A stretch of DNA of 48,837 nucleotides from Candidatus Enterococcus stercoripullorum. GTDB taxonomy: Bacteria; Bacillota; Bacilli; Lactobacillales; Enterococcaceae. The position numbers were made by a program, and so were the translations under genes. Shown in pieces: positions 1 through 11,400 of this stretch. The stretch spans positions 1 to 48,837 of the forward strand of contig DWVH01000006.1 of assembly GCA_019120335.1 (NCBI GenBank). Reading direction: 5' to 3'. The notes beneath the pieces were generated by a model. It was not told where the DNA came from. It did not search any database and was given only the letters and a program-made list of their open reading frames with translations. Each line of letters begins with the position of its first letter. Within the stretch, counting starts at the first letter, position 1.

Positions 1-130
1 TGTTACTCACCCGTTCGCCACTCATTTTCTTCCGGTGTAGCAAGCTACGGTGAAAGAAAATGCGTTCGACTTGCATGTATTAGGCACGCCGCCAGCGTTC
101 GTCCTGAGCCAGGATCAAACTCTCATAAAA
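1..130 (-). rRNA. rrs: 16S ribosomal RNA, 5' end (partial)
   Basis: On the minus strand the sequence reads the universal 16S start GAGTTTGATCCTGGCTCAG (27F site), then GAACGCTGGCGGCGTGCC, the V1 hairpin and the GGGTGAGTAACA segment, where the window ends. The mature 5' end is placed near base 130 from the family start; the exact processing site cannot be seen. The rest of the rRNA operon lies left of the window. The V1 loop (arms around CGTAGCTTGCTACACCG) fits an enterococcus; assignment to the E. cecorum group is from memory only. Confidence 0.97.
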
Positions 131-293
131 AGTATTGATAAGCCATAAATGACTTTAAGCTCAAAATTGATTTTGCTAGCTATTGCTTGCATGTATCTTC
201 TTTAACTCAAAAGTTAAAGACCCTACACATTGGTTGTTTGCATTTATTTGTTCAGTTTTCAAAGGTCTACTTTGTCGTATTGACAACTTCTAA

Positions 294-322
294 AGTTTAT
301 CACATTAAACTTTGTTTGTCAA
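294..322 (-). promoter_or_regulatory. rRNA promoter P2
   Basis: A second perfect -35 box, TTGACA (317-322), is followed after 17 bases by TAAACT (294-299), closer to 16S. Tandem P1/P2 promoters are the usual arrangement for Firmicute rRNA operons. Confidence 0.72.
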
Positions 323-386
323 ATGTTTTTTAGAACTTTTTTCAAAACCTTGATTGAAGATGTTTTCTTAAATCAAGCACTTTGTT

Positions 387-415
387 ATAGTATCATATAA
401 CTTTTTAGATGTCAA
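387..415 (-). promoter_or_regulatory. rRNA promoter P1
   Basis: On the minus strand TTGACA (410-415) is followed after 17 bases by TACTAT (387-392). The start of transcription would be near 380, about 250 bases before the mature 16S end. Confidence 0.8.
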
Positions 416-613
416 TTACTTTTTTTATTATTTTTTAAGTCCTCATTTATCTCAAGGACAAGTAATAATATACCAAGTCTTTCTACAAAATGCAAGCAAA
501 AATTTTATATTTTTTTGATTATTTTTTGTTTCGAACATAAAGAGTATTTATTGTAATATAATTCGGAATTTATTTCAAAAAAACAAATATCACTAGCGAT
601 TTTTAGATTGATT

Positions 614-657
614 ATTCGTAAAAAAATGAAGCAGCCGCAAATAGCAACTGCTTCATT
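614..657 (-). terminator. Terminator after the sensor kinase gene
   Basis: A stem of about 14 pairs (625-638 with 644-657, two G-U pairs, loop of five) is followed on the minus strand by a run of T. It lies just after the kinase stop codon. Confidence 0.85.
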
Positions 658-665
658 ATAAAACA

Positions 666-2177
666 TTAATATGAATTTTGTTCACTTTCAATAATTGGAA
701 CATAAACTCTGAAAATCGTACCTTGCCCTAGACTACTTTCAACGGTGATTCGTCCTTTATAGCTTTCTAACAACTGATAGGCAATCGAAAGACCTAAGCC
801 ATTCCCACCTTTTGTCCTTGCCCGTGCCTTATCCACACGATAGAAACGATTAAATACTTTTTGTAAATCTTCAACTGGAATTCCTTCACCAAAGTCTTGG
901 ATTGCAATTTCAAGTTCTTTCATGTTACTTGAAATACTTACGTGGATTTCTTTACGTTCTAAAGAGTATTTTACCGCATTGTCTAGAATGATAATTAAGA
1001 TTTGTTCGAAATGATTGCGGTAAATTTGTAGTGTTCGTTCTCTTGGTAAGTCATCATCCATCACGAACATAAAATCAGGGTATAATAATCTAAAGTTATT
1101 AAATACTTGATTAACCACCTCTTTAGCCTGACAAGTTTCATTACCATAGTAAATGTCTACTTGTTTCGCGCGCGATAAATCAAGCATTTCTTGAACCAAA
1201 TCTTTCATACGCTTAATTTCTTGCATACTTGCAGATAATGATTCATCCAAAATTTCTGGATCATCTTTTCCCCAACGATTCAGCATGCTTAAATGACCTT
1301 CAATAATGGCTACCGGTGTTCTTAATTCATGTGAAACATCTTCCACAAATTGTTCTTGTTGCTCAATATAAGTACGCATACGATCAATCATTTCATTAAA
1401 GATTTCCGACAAATCAGATAATTCATCACGTGTTTCAATGACCGGTGCATGAATATCCGATTGCGGGTCTTTGCGGATTGTTTCCATTGTATCGCGCAAC
1501 ATCTTTAACGGTTTCAAATAATAAGAAGATAGCAAAAAGGCTAAAATCAGGCTAAGTACGAGTGAAATCAATTCAACTGAGATTAAAATCATTAATAGAT
1601 TGCGCTTCATTTCATACATTGAGCTTAATTCATAGAAAGTTTGCACATAGCCAATTTTTTCTCTCGTTTGCTTTGATATCACAGGTTGCACGGTCAACAA
1701 ACCGGCTTGTTGATTAATCGTTGTTAATTTATTTTCTATGGTCTCCACCGACTGTAGAGAAAGGCTCTCTTCTTTCGTTTTAAAGACCAAATGATAATCC
1801 GTATTATATACATAAAGGCGTAAATTATTTTGACCTAACTCAGCAATAAATGGGTCAATACGCATCATATTACCCTTTAATGTCGAAGTACGGTCATATA
1901 ATCTAGCTTGACTTTCTGAGCTATCTGTTAATTTACGATATACATTAACCAAAGTTAGTGTTTGATCACTATCGGACAGTTTTGATACAATTTGATTGGT
2001 GGTTTCTTCACTTTGTTTGCGCTCTTTTTCTACCAAAAGACTAACAGCTGATTTATACGTTGTTACTGCAAAAACCGTAAAAATGACAAAGATGAAGAAA
2101 GAGCTTGCTAAGGCCCACTTAATGGTTAAAGAAGGCCCCTTTAGCTCTTTGTTTTTCTTCTTAATCATTTTCATCAT
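666..2177 (-). CDS. CsrS/LisK-type sensor histidine kinase
   Basis: A membrane sensor kinase of 503 residues that would phosphorylate the response regulator encoded just upstream. Seen in order: TM helix about 20-42, an extracellular domain of about 150 residues, TM helix about 192-216, HAMP linker about 217-270, the HisKA box with phospho-acceptor His283 in SHELRTP, then an HATPase domain with the N box (LDNAVKYS), DFGEGIP and NGLGLSIA. Its ATG overlaps the regulator stop by four bases (ATGA), so the two are translationally coupled. Family knowledge: CsrS/CovS, LisK and ArlS kinases sense cell-envelope, Mg or peptide stress. The signal here is unknown. A strong terminator follows the gene. 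Confidence 0.9.
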   Translation of the reverse strand: MMKMIKKKNKELKGPSLTIKWALASSFFIFVIFTVFAVTTYKSAVSLLVEKERKQSEETTNQIVSKLSDSDQTLTLVNVYRKLTDSSESQARLYDRTSTLKGNMMRIDPFIAELGQNNLRLYVYNTDYHLVFKTKEESLSLQSVETIENKLTTINQQAGLLTVQPVISKQTREKIGYVQTFYELSSMYEMKRNLLMILISVELISLVLSLILAFLLSSYYLKPLKMLRDTMETIRKDPQSDIHAPVIETRDELSDLSEIFNEMIDRMRTYIEQQEQFVEDVSHELRTPVAIIEGHLSMLNRWGKDDPEILDESLSASMQEIKRMKDLVQEMLDLSRAKQVDIYYGNETCQAKEVVNQVFNNFRLLYPDFMFVMDDDLPRERTLQIYRNHFEQILIIILDNAVKYSLERKEIHVSISSNMKELEIAIQDFGEGIPVEDLQKVFNRFYRVDKARARTKGGNGLGLSIAYQLLESYKGRITVESSLGQGTIFRVYVPIIESEQNSY

Positions 2178-2860
2178 GAACGCATCACATATCCAGTACC
2201 ACGAACCGTTTGAATGTAACTATCTTCACCAGGTACATCAATTTTATTGCGTAGATAACGGATATATACATCCACAACATTGGTTTCGACTTCAGTTTCA
2301 TATCCCCAAACTTTATTTAGCAATACATCACGTGCTAATACCGCATTCACACTTTCCATCAGCGTTAGCAATAATTCATATTCGCGTTTGGTCAATTCGA
2401 TAATTTCATTGCCACGACGAACGACACGATTTTCCTTCTCAATGGTTAAATCACGATAAGTTAATGTCGTTTGTTTAGCCGCGTTTTTATCCCCTTCAAT
2501 GTCAATGCGACGTAATAATGCACGAAGACGAGCAAGTAGTTCTTCAATCGCAAAAGGTTTAACAATATAATCATCTGCACCGTGATCAAGGCCGGATACA
2601 CGATCAATCACTGAATCTCTAGCAGTCATCATAATAATTGGCGTATTTTTACTTTGACGAATGCGACGACAAACTTCTAAGCCATTTAATTCAGGTAACA
2701 TTAAATCAAGTAAAATAGCATCCCAATCCTTATTTAAGGCAGCATCTAAACCAGTTCTACCATTATAATGAACTTCTGTACTGTAACCTTCATGTTTTAA
2801 TTCTAATTCAACAAAGCGAGCAAGATTTTTTTCATCTTCAATAATTAATACGTTACTCAT
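2174..2860 (-). CDS. OmpR-family response regulator (CsrR/LisR/EtaR type)
   Basis: A DNA-binding response regulator of 228 residues. The receiver domain has the acidic pocket E8/D9, phospho-acceptor Asp52 in [11 protein letters not shown], and the conserved KPF near residue 102. The C-terminal winged helix (about 130-228) ends in [11 protein letters not shown], typical of OmpR/PhoB proteins. The sequence [13 protein letters not shown] is characteristic of the LisR/CsrR subgroup. An AAAGGAG site lies 11 bases before the ATG. It forms an operon with the kinase downstream. CsrR/CovR and LisR relatives control virulence, wall and stress genes, so a global envelope-stress role is likely but inferred. 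Confidence 0.92.
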   Translation of the reverse strand: MSNVLIIEDEKNLARFVELELKHEGYSTEVHYNGRTGLDAALNKDWDAILLDLMLPELNGLEVCRRIRQSKNTPIIMMTARDSVIDRVSGLDHGADDYIVKPFAIEELLARLRALLRRIDIEGDKNAAKQTTLTYRDLTIEKENRVVRRGNEIIELTKREYELLLTLMESVNAVLARDVLLNKVWGYETEVETNVVDVYIRYLRNKIDVPGEDSYIQTVRGTGYVMRS

Positions 2861-2903
2861 CTATACATATATCTCCTTTAATCTTTTTAATCATGCTAGC
2901 CCA

Positions 2904-2909
2904 ATTCTA
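2904..2909 (-). promoter_or_regulatory. Possible -10 box for the response regulator operon
   Basis: On the minus strand TGATAGAAT gives an extended -10 (TGn plus TAGAAT) about 45 bases before the start codon, right after the gnd terminator. No good -35 box is seen. Confidence 0.35.
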
Positions 2910-2921
2910 TCATGGATACGA

Positions 2922-2965
2922 AAGAAAAAAAAGGGGCAGACTCAAAAGAATTCATTGAGCCTGCC
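2922..2965 (-). terminator. Terminator after gnd
   Basis: Stem GGCAG-n-CTCAA with TTGAG-n-CTGCC (2935-2945 and 2955-2965, one mismatch), followed on the minus strand by an eight-T run. Confidence 0.85.
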
Positions 2966-2973
2966 TAATCTAA

Positions 2974-4386
2974 TTATTCATACCAATTGTAATGGAAGAT
3001 ACCTTCGCGATCTGTACGTTTGTAAGTATGTGCACCAAAATAATCACGTTGGGCTTGGATAATATTTGCTGGTAATTTTTCTGCACGATAGGAGTCAAAG
3101 TAGGCAATCGCTGATGAGAAGGTTGGTACTGGTACACCTGCTTGAACAGCTAATGCCACTACATCACGAACAGCTTGTTGATATTTAACTGTAATATCAA
3201 AGAAGTAATCATCTAATAATAAGTTTTCAAGATCATCATTCTTTTCATACGCATCGGTAATCTTTTGTAAGAATTGCGCACGAATGATACAACCTGCACG
3301 CCAAATTTTTGCGATTTCGCCAAATGGTAATTGCCAGTCATATTCTTTAGAAGCTTGGCGCAATTGAGCAAATCCTTGTGCATAACTCATGATTTTGCTA
3401 AAGTATAATGCTTGACGAATTTTTTCAACGAATTCCGCTTTATCCCCTTGGAACTCAAACTGTGTTTTAGGGAATTTTTGACTAGCATTGACGCGTTCTT
3501 CTTTATAAGTAGAAATAAAACGAGCAAATACAGATTCCGTAATTAATGGCAGTGGCACACCTAAGTCTAATGCACTTTGGCTTGTCCATTTACCAGTTCC
3601 TTTATTACCAGCAGCATCTAAAATCACATCGACAATTGGTTTACCTGTACCTAAATCATCTTTACGTGTTAAAATGTCAGCTGTAATTTCCATTAAGAAA
3701 CTATCTAGTTCACCTTTATTCCAAGTGGCAAATGTTTCTGCTAATTCTTCATTGGACAAACCTAAAACATTTTTCAATAGATCATAACTTTCAGCGATTA
3801 ATTGCATATCACCGTATTCAATTCCGTTATGCACCATTTTAACATAATGACCAGCACCATTTGGACCAATGTATGTCACACAAGGTGCACCATCTTCAGC
3901 TTTAGCAGAAATTTGTTCTAAGACTGGTGCGATTAAATCATAGGCTTCTTTTTGACCACCAGGCATGATAGATGGACCTTTCAGCGCGCCTTCTTCACCA
4001 CCAGAAACCCCTGTACCGATAAAGTTAATACCAGAGTTAGCTAATTCTTCATTACGACGCATCGTATCTTTGAAGAAGGTATTCCCACCATCTACTAAAA
4101 TATCCCCTTTATCTAAGTGAGGTAACAATGCTTGAATGGTAGCATCTGTTCCTTTTCCTGCTTGAACCATCATAATGATTCGACGAGGTTTTTCTAATGA
4201 TTGTACAAATTCCTCAATGGTATATGTTGCTTTAAAGTTTTTTTCAGGATGTTCATTTACAACGGCCTCTGTTTTTGCTCCTGTACGATTGTATAGCGCA
4301 ACGGAGTAACCGCGACTTTCAATATTTAAGGCTAAGTTTTTACCCATTACAGCCATACCAACAACACCAATTTGCTGTTTCGTCAT
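2974..4386 (-). CDS. gnd: 6-phosphogluconate dehydrogenase, decarboxylating
   Basis: Oxidises 6-phosphogluconate to ribulose-5-phosphate and CO2 with NADP in the oxidative pentose phosphate pathway. The 470 residues match the family length. Seen: the N-terminal Rossmann motif [20 protein letters not shown], the signature [21 protein letters not shown], the substrate loop [17 protein letters not shown] with the catalytic Lys, and the C-terminal tail [14 protein letters not shown]. The start is taken as the second ATG (4386). The first ATG at 4392 sits one base from AGGAGG, while 4386 has the proper gap of seven. Monocistronic, with its own terminator and a TATAAT at 4444-4449 upstream. Confidence 0.97.
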   Translation of the reverse strand: MTKQQIGVVGMAVMGKNLALNIESRGYSVALYNRTGAKTEAVVNEHPEKNFKATYTIEEFVQSLEKPRRIIMMVQAGKGTDATIQALLPHLDKGDILVDGGNTFFKDTMRRNEELANSGINFIGTGVSGGEEGALKGPSIMPGGQKEAYDLIAPVLEQISAKAEDGAPCVTYIGPNGAGHYVKMVHNGIEYGDMQLIAESYDLLKNVLGLSNEELAETFATWNKGELDSFLMEITADILTRKDDLGTGKPIVDVILDAAGNKGTGKWTSQSALDLGVPLPLITESVFARFISTYKEERVNASQKFPKTQFEFQGDKAEFVEKIRQALYFSKIMSYAQGFAQLRQASKEYDWQLPFGEIAKIWRAGCIIRAQFLQKITDAYEKNDDLENLLLDDYFFDITVKYQQAVRDVVALAVQAGVPVPTFSSAIAYFDSYRAEKLPANIIQAQRDYFGAHTYKRTDREGIFHYNWYE

Positions 4387-4488
4387 GTTCATTCCTCCTA
4401 ATTTTACCTGGATATTTTCACAGGCTTTTCAATAGACTCTTTCATTATAGCCTAAAACGCTTATGATTAAAAGTAAAATCATTTTGAG

Positions 4489-4527
4489 TAAAAAAATAAA
4501 CCCTAGGCCCCATGGTTAGCCTAAGGG
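4489..4527 (-). terminator. Terminator after rpmF
   Basis: Minus-strand hairpin CCCTTAGG...CCTAGGG (4501-4527, one bulged T) followed by a T-rich tract interrupted by one A. It ends the yceD-rpmF unit. Confidence 0.7.
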
Positions 4528-4553
4528 TTTAACTGCTTACTTGATTTTAAGCA

Positions 4554-4727
4554 TTATTTAGCTGCCACATCTTTACCATCGTAGTAGCCACAGTTTGCAC
4601 ATACATGATGGCTTTTCTTTAATTCACCACAGTTTAGGCATTCGTTTAAGCCGTTGATTGACAATTTGTAGTGAGTACGGCGTTTTGCTTTTTTAGCTTT
4701 AGAAGTTCTTCTAGCTGGTACTGCCAT
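4554..4727 (-). CDS. rpmF: 50S ribosomal protein L32
   Basis: A 57-residue protein starting [20 protein letters not shown], the hallmark of L32. It carries a zinc-ribbon pair C30-x2-C33 and C43-x2-C46 (CLNC and CANC), so it is the zinc-binding form rather than the Cys-free paralogue. An AAGGAGGTG site lies six bases before the ATG. It follows yceD by about 50 bases; yceD-rpmF is a gene pair conserved across bacteria. It is a structural component of the large ribosomal subunit. Confidence 0.97.
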   Translation of the reverse strand: MAVPARRTSKAKKAKRRTHYKLSINGLNECLNCGELKKSHHVCANCGYYDGKDVAAK

Positions 4728-4778
4728 TTGCTACACCTCCTTATTTCTAGTTGCAGAAAATCTGCATTTATTCCAATC

Positions 4779-5339
4779 TTACTTATCTTCATCCTCTGAG
4801 TCGAGTAATGCCGATAATTTTGCAAGACGAGGATCAATTTGATTTTCACTTTCTGCTTGTTTTTGACTAAGATATTCATCTTCTGAAATCACTTGCCAAT
4901 CATTTCCAGATGGTAAGTCATCATTTTGTCTTTCCTCTTCAGACAATACTTGAAGCGGAATTGCAAGCAAAAGATTATCGATGATTGATGCTTCTAAATC
5001 CAAAGTTTGAGTATCTAAAATCAAAACTTCTTCATCAGGGATACTATCATCTTTCGTTTTAAATTGCTCAGGTGTCATGAATAATTCATCTACATCAAAA
5101 TCTAGCGGAACAGCCACAGGTTCAAGTGAACGGCTCGAAGGCAAAGTCATTACTGTATGAATATGGTAGTGAGTTAAATACTCATTTTCCTTTACTTCCA
5201 AAAAACCCTTTACTTCAACAGGAGCCAAATCGAGAACTTGAGAGTCACGAGTTAAGAGCGCTTCTTTTAAATCAAGTGTTTCATTCAATTCAATCATTTG
5301 TTCTTGATATTTTCGTAATTCTAATAAAGAATATTTCAT
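4779..5339 (-). CDS. yceD: YceD family protein (DUF177), 23S rRNA accumulation
   Basis: A cytosolic protein of 186 residues. YceD proteins are needed for normal 23S rRNA accumulation and are nearly always next to rpmF, as here. Seen: the family core TLPSSRSLEPVAVPLDFDVDE in the middle, strongly acidic stretches, and the C-terminal signature IDPRLAKLSALLD. It lacks any cysteine; relatives in Gram-negatives carry cysteines at the SSR position. The longest frame starts 44 codons earlier, but the ATG at 5339 has a GGGGTGAG site and lies 20 bases after the predicted transcription start, so the longer form would not be transcribed. Confidence 0.92.
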   Translation of the reverse strand: MKYSLLELRKYQEQMIELNETLDLKEALLTRDSQVLDLAPVEVKGFLEVKENEYLTHYHIHTVMTLPSSRSLEPVAVPLDFDVDELFMTPEQFKTKDDSIPDEEVLILDTQTLDLEASIIDNLLLAIPLQVLSEEERQNDDLPSGNDWQVISEDEYLSQKQAESENQIDPRLAKLSALLDSEDEDK

Positions 5340-5366
5340 TTTTCTCACCCCTAAGCAACAAAAGCT

Positions 5367-5395
5367 ATTATACAGTTGGTTTTTAGCTTTGTCAA
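5367..5395 (-). promoter_or_regulatory. Consensus promoter of yceD-rpmF
   Basis: Minus strand TTGACA (5390-5395), 17-base spacer, TATAAT (5367-5372): both boxes are perfect. Transcription would start near 5360. Confidence 0.92.
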
Positions 5396-5517
5396 TGAAT
5401 TTTTCTTGACACCATGTATTTATTCTGCATTTTATAATGAAAAGATTATTTAAAAAAGGTGGATAAACCATCTTTCGACAATCTACCCACCCATGTTTAT
5501 CTAAAGAATCGTTTCAA

Positions 5518-7284
5518 TTAGATAGTTGTTGTTTCTCCACGGTATACAATACCACGACGAGAATCTACAGTTACAACTTCGCCATCTTTCACAGCTGAAG
5601 TTGCTCCTTTAGCACCAACGATAACTGGTAGATCTTTAGCAATACCTACAACAGCAGCGTGTGAAGTTAAACCACCATCTTCAACAACTAATGCACTTGC
5701 TTTTTCGATAGCTGGCATAAATTCTTTATCAGTAGTAGGAACTACTAATACCATGCCATCTTTTGCGTTGGCAATTGCTTCTTCAGCAGTTTTAGCAACA
5801 ACTGCATTGGCAACTACAGAACGGCTACCAACACCTTGACCTTCAACTAATTTAGAACCAATTAATTGAATTTTCATTACGTTAGTTGTTCCACGTTCAC
5901 CAACTGGTACACCAGCAGTAATTAAGATTAAGTCTCCTTCTTTAGCAAAACCTAATTCTACAGCCTTCTTAGTAGCTAATTCAAACATTTCATCAGTTGT
6001 AGTTGGTTTTTCAGTAACTGTTGGATAGACACCCCAGTTTAACATTAAACCACGTTTTGTACGTTCGTCAAAAGTAACTGCTAAGATATCTGCATCTGGA
6101 CGATATTTAGAAATCATTTTAGCAGTATGTCCTGATTCAGTAGCTGCAACGATTGTTTTCACACCTAAGTTTTTAGCTGCAGTTGCTACTGCCATACCGA
6201 TTGTTTCAGTAACATCTGTCTTATCAAAGTTGTCAATTTTGTATGTGCCAATTTTAGCTAATTGTTTTTCAGCTTCCATGTCGATACGAGCCATAGTTGA
6301 AACAGCTTCAACTGGATATTGACCATTAGCAGATTCACCAGATAACATTGTAGCATCTGTACCATCAAATACAGCGTTAGCAACGTCAGAAGCTTCCGCA
6401 CGAGTTGGACGTGGGTTGTGTTGCATTGATTCTAACATTTGAGTTGCTGTAATTACGGCTTTACCTGCAGCATTACATTTCTTAATGATTGTTTTTTGAA
6501 CCATTGGTACCATTTCAGCTGGAATTTCCACACCCATGTCTCCACGAGCAACCATGATACCGTCAGATACTTTCAAGATTTCATCGATATTGTCGATACC
6601 TTCTTGAGATTCAATTTTTGAGAAGATTTGAACGTGAGTCATGTTCTTTTCTTCTAAGATTTCACGAATTTCTAAAACGTCTTGTGCTTTACGAACAAAA
6701 CTTGCAGCAATAAAGTTAATATCATTATCAAGACCAAAACGGATATCAGCTGCGTCTTTTTCAGTAATACCAGGTAAGCTAATAGATACACCAGGAGCGT
6801 TAACCCCTTTACGAGAACCTAAAATACCTGCGTTTTGTACTTCAGTAACTAATTCACGATTTGCTTCATCTTTTTCTAAAATCTTCATGTCGATTAAGCC
6901 GTCATCAAATAATACATGACCACCTACATGAACATCATCATATAATCCTGGATAAGTAACAGCAATCTTTTCTTTTGATCCTACATGTTCGCTATCCATT
7001 GAAATACGTACGATATCACCGATATTGAATTCGATTTTACCTGATTCAGTACCTTGAACTGTTGTACGGATTTCAGCACCTTTTGTATCTAATAAAATAG
7101 CTACATCTTTTCCAGTTAATTTAATCGCTTCACGCACCATGTTCATACGAGATAATTGTTCTTCGTGGTCACCATGTGAGAAGTTAAAGCGGAATGCATT
7201 GGCACCTGCTTCGATTAATTTTGCGATTGTTTCGACACTATTACTTGCTGGTCCTAATGTACTAACAATTTTTGTTTTTTTCAT
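5518..7284 (-). CDS. pyk: Pyruvate kinase with C-terminal PEP-utilising domain
   Basis: Converts phosphoenolpyruvate and ADP to pyruvate and ATP in glycolysis. The 588 residues exceed the usual 470-480 of other bacteria because a Firmicute-type mobile domain is added. Seen: N-terminal KIVSTLGPAS, the substrate region RFNFSHGDHEE, the active-site signature IFSKIESQEGIDNIDEI, MVARGDMGVEIP, and the ATQMLESM segment. The extra domain (about 480-588) has the phosphohistidine-type loop GGLTSHAAVVGIA. It lies 72 bases downstream of pfkA, so the two form a glycolytic operon, a typical order in lactic acid bacteria. Confidence 0.97.
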   Translation of the reverse strand: MKKTKIVSTLGPASNSVETIAKLIEAGANAFRFNFSHGDHEEQLSRMNMVREAIKLTGKDVAILLDTKGAEIRTTVQGTESGKIEFNIGDIVRISMDSEHVGSKEKIAVTYPGLYDDVHVGGHVLFDDGLIDMKILEKDEANRELVTEVQNAGILGSRKGVNAPGVSISLPGITEKDAADIRFGLDNDINFIAASFVRKAQDVLEIREILEEKNMTHVQIFSKIESQEGIDNIDEILKVSDGIMVARGDMGVEIPAEMVPMVQKTIIKKCNAAGKAVITATQMLESMQHNPRPTRAEASDVANAVFDGTDATMLSGESANGQYPVEAVSTMARIDMEAEKQLAKIGTYKIDNFDKTDVTETIGMAVATAAKNLGVKTIVAATESGHTAKMISKYRPDADILAVTFDERTKRGLMLNWGVYPTVTEKPTTTDEMFELATKKAVELGFAKEGDLILITAGVPVGERGTTNVMKIQLIGSKLVEGQGVGSRSVVANAVVAKTAEEAIANAKDGMVLVVPTTDKEFMPAIEKASALVVEDGGLTSHAAVVGIAKDLPVIVGAKGATSAVKDGEVVTVDSRRGIVYRGETTTI

Positions 7285-7356
7285 TACTACTTTGCTCCTA
7301 TTCGTTTATTTTAAAAATAAGTAAAATACTTATTATTTACTAGACTAACTTTTCAA

Positions 7357-8325
<969 letters not shown>

Positions 8326-8391
8326 TCACCTCATTAAAATATTTTGACACATTAAAATAAATGTTACCTGCTAATCTTAGCCACGAACAGT

Positions 8392-8420
8392 ATTTTACCA
8401 TTAATTTATGAAAATGTCTT
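8392..8420 (-). promoter_or_regulatory. Probable pfkA-pyk promoter
   Basis: Minus strand AAGACA (8415-8420), 17 bases, TAAAAT (8392-8397) preceded by TGG, giving an extended -10. It lies between the dnaE stop and pfkA. Confidence 0.5.
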
Positions 8421-8475
8421 GTAGTATCTTGAAAAAATTAGAAAAATGTAAAGATAAATTGAAAATATGTGCATT

Positions 8476-11400
8476 TTATTTCATAACAACGTTTTCTTCA
8501 CCTAATAATTGTCTAAGTTCAGCATACAAGTCAGCAGATTCTTTAATCCAAAATTTTTCATCTATCATTTGCTTCTGGTGATTTAGCGCATCAAAAATAA
8601 CAACCGGAACAGTTCCGTGATGTTTTTCTAACACGCTTTGTAACTGATACATCAAACTTTCATTTTCAAAACCATTTTCAAAACGAAGGTAGCAAGTCTT
8701 CTGTTGTAACTGATTTTGGATTTGTTCATTAAAGTACATTTGTTCAGCTAAAAATTGAATTTGTCCACTATAATTACTGATTTGGCTTTTTCCTTTAATC
8801 AATACACACTGATTGACTTGCAGATTTTGGCGAATTTGTCGGAAAAGTGTCGGAAAAATTGTCACTTCTATTTCTTGTGTCCCGTCATTTCCTGTAATAA
8901 AGGCCATTTTTTCCTGCTTTTTCGTAGTTATCTCTTTAATATTTGTCAGATAAAGCAAGATACTGGCACGTTGATTGGCTACCAAGTGCGCAACTTCTAG
9001 TACTTTTTCTTGTTGGAAGTAAGACTGATAGCGATCTAGCGGATGTCCAGATAGATACATCCCTAGATATTGATTTTCTAATGCTAATTTTTCTTCAAGG
9101 GTATATTCAGCAACTTGCTCATCTACGCTTAAAGTCATTGTTTCTAATAAGTCTAGACTCCCTGCACTGATGACAAAATTTTGAATCTTACTGGACAATT
9201 GTTGCATCAGAAGCCTACGATTTTCACCTAATTGATCAAAACAACCAACTGCAATCAAAGGCATTAAAAATTCTTCTTTGAGCCAATGACTATTTTGATG
9301 GTAGACACGCATTAAAAAGTCATCAAAATCTTTAAACGCCCCATTTTCATAGCGATCTTTAACCATCTGCCGCAAGAAATCTTTACGAGTACCCTTGATA
9401 TTCACTAAACCAATTCGGATGGTATGTAACTGAACCATTGAAGTTTCCAATTGGCTTTGATTAATATCTGGTCCCAGTAATTGCACTTGATATTTTTTTA
9501 GTTGATGGGCGTATTCTTTTAATTTTTTCACATCGTTTTGAGCAGATTTCATTAATGCCGTAAAGAAGGCTGCTGGATAATGAACCTTTAAATAAGCCAT
9601 TTGATAAGCTACTTTTGAATAAGCAAAGGCATGGGACCTATTAAACCCATAATCTCCAAAGCTTTCAATATAATCGTAAATCTGATTGGCACTTGCTTGT
9701 TGCACTCCATTACTAACAGCACCTTGAACGAAAATTTGGCGATATTTATCCATTTTTTGTTTATCCTTCTTGCTTATCGCTCGACGTAAAATATCGGCTT
9801 GTGCAAGAGTAAAACCGGCTATTTCTGAAGCGATTTGCATGACTTGCTCTTGGTAGACAATGATGCCATAAGTGTTGGATAGAATTTTTTTCATCCGTGG
9901 ATCGATATAGGTAACCTTTTGTTTTTTGAATCGTCTAGCCACAAATTCATCAATATGTTGCATAGGTCCTGGTCGAAACAGTGCATTTACCGCTGCTAAA
10001 TCTTCTAAATTCTGCGGTACCACTCTTTTTAATACTTGGCGGATACCAGAAGATTCAAATTGAAACACCCCTGTAGTATCCGCTTTTTGAAAGATTTTCA
10101 TCGTTTGTGCTTCATCAATAGGGATTTCAGCTTGACTACGTATCGCATTTGGAAAATGACGCATCGCTTTTAACGCATCATCAATAATCGATAAATTTTT
10201 TAACCCCAAAAAGTCAAATTTCAACAATCCAGTGGCTTGCACATCGTTCATTGTATATTGACTTAAAAGTAATTCATCTGAACCTAATTGTAAAGGAATG
10301 AAACTTCTCAAATCGATATCACTAATAATGACCCCTGCTGCATGGGTCGAAACATGACGTGGCAATCCTTCTAAAATAGAAGCAACATGATAGATTAGTT
10401 GATTTTTCTTAGAGCGCTCAATTAGCTGGCGAAGGTCTTTGGATTGCTGATAGGCTTGTGCTAAAGTAATTTTTAAAGTATTAGGAACAGCTTTAGACCA
10501 ATGACTGCTTTCACTTTGCGATAATCCAAATACTCTTGAGACATCTCTTAAGACCATTTTTGCTGCCATCGTACCAAATGTCGCAATCTGCACCACCTGA
10601 TAATGACCGTATTTTTGGTGTACATAATGCAAGACTTCTTGACGGCGATTATCTGGAATATCTAAATCAATATCGGGCATTGTTTGGCGATCAGGATTCA
10701 AGAAACGTTCAAAAAGCAGCTGATACTTGATTGGGTCGACATCCGTAATGCGAAGTAAATAGGCAACTAAACTTCCCGCCGCCGAACCACGCCCAGCTCC
10801 CGTAACGATTTTTTGATCATGAGCATATTTCATTACATCATAGACAATTAAAAAGTAATCATCAAAGCCCATATTATGAATGACTGATAATTCATAGGCT
10901 AACCTTTCTTGGTAAGTAGGATTATCCTCTAAATGAAATGATTGTAATTGCTGCTCACAGAGTTCTTTTAATACTATATCGGCTTTCTTGCCAGCTGCTA
11001 ATGGAAACTGTGGTAAAAGGGACTGATGCAAAGGAATCTCTAATTGTACTTGCTCACATAAATGACTTAAATGTTCAAGCGCACTGGGCAAACTTTCTTG
11101 ATAATAGCGTTGATAAGATTCTTCAGATAAGAGCGAGTAAGCTTGTGAATGTTGAGCTGATTGGATTTCTTCTGATGTCAATACTTCACCACGCTGTACT
11201 TTTTGTAAGACCTTCAAGGCAAATGCTTCCTCGGTATACAAGATATTTACTTTAGAGAGTGCTAATGGCATTAAATCAAATGTTTCTAAAAAGTCTTGAT
11301 CCACTTTTTCATAAATCTGTATGCCATAATAGACTTTAGGAAGAGATGCTTTGATTTCATTTATCAAATCAAGTCGATAAGTATTTTCCATCTCAGGATT

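Larger units (their letters stand above)
131..660 (-). promoter_or_regulatory. rRNA operon leader and upstream region (no gene)
   Basis: This 530-base stretch holds no credible gene. From its right end it carries the terminator of the sensor kinase gene, then an AT-rich upstream region, two tandem rRNA promoters, and the 16S leader. The leader contains ACCTTTGAAAACTGAACAA on the minus strand (around 250-268), the boxA-like antitermination segment usual before Firmicute 16S genes. An inverted repeat around AACTTTTGAGTT lies near 207. Confidence 0.8.
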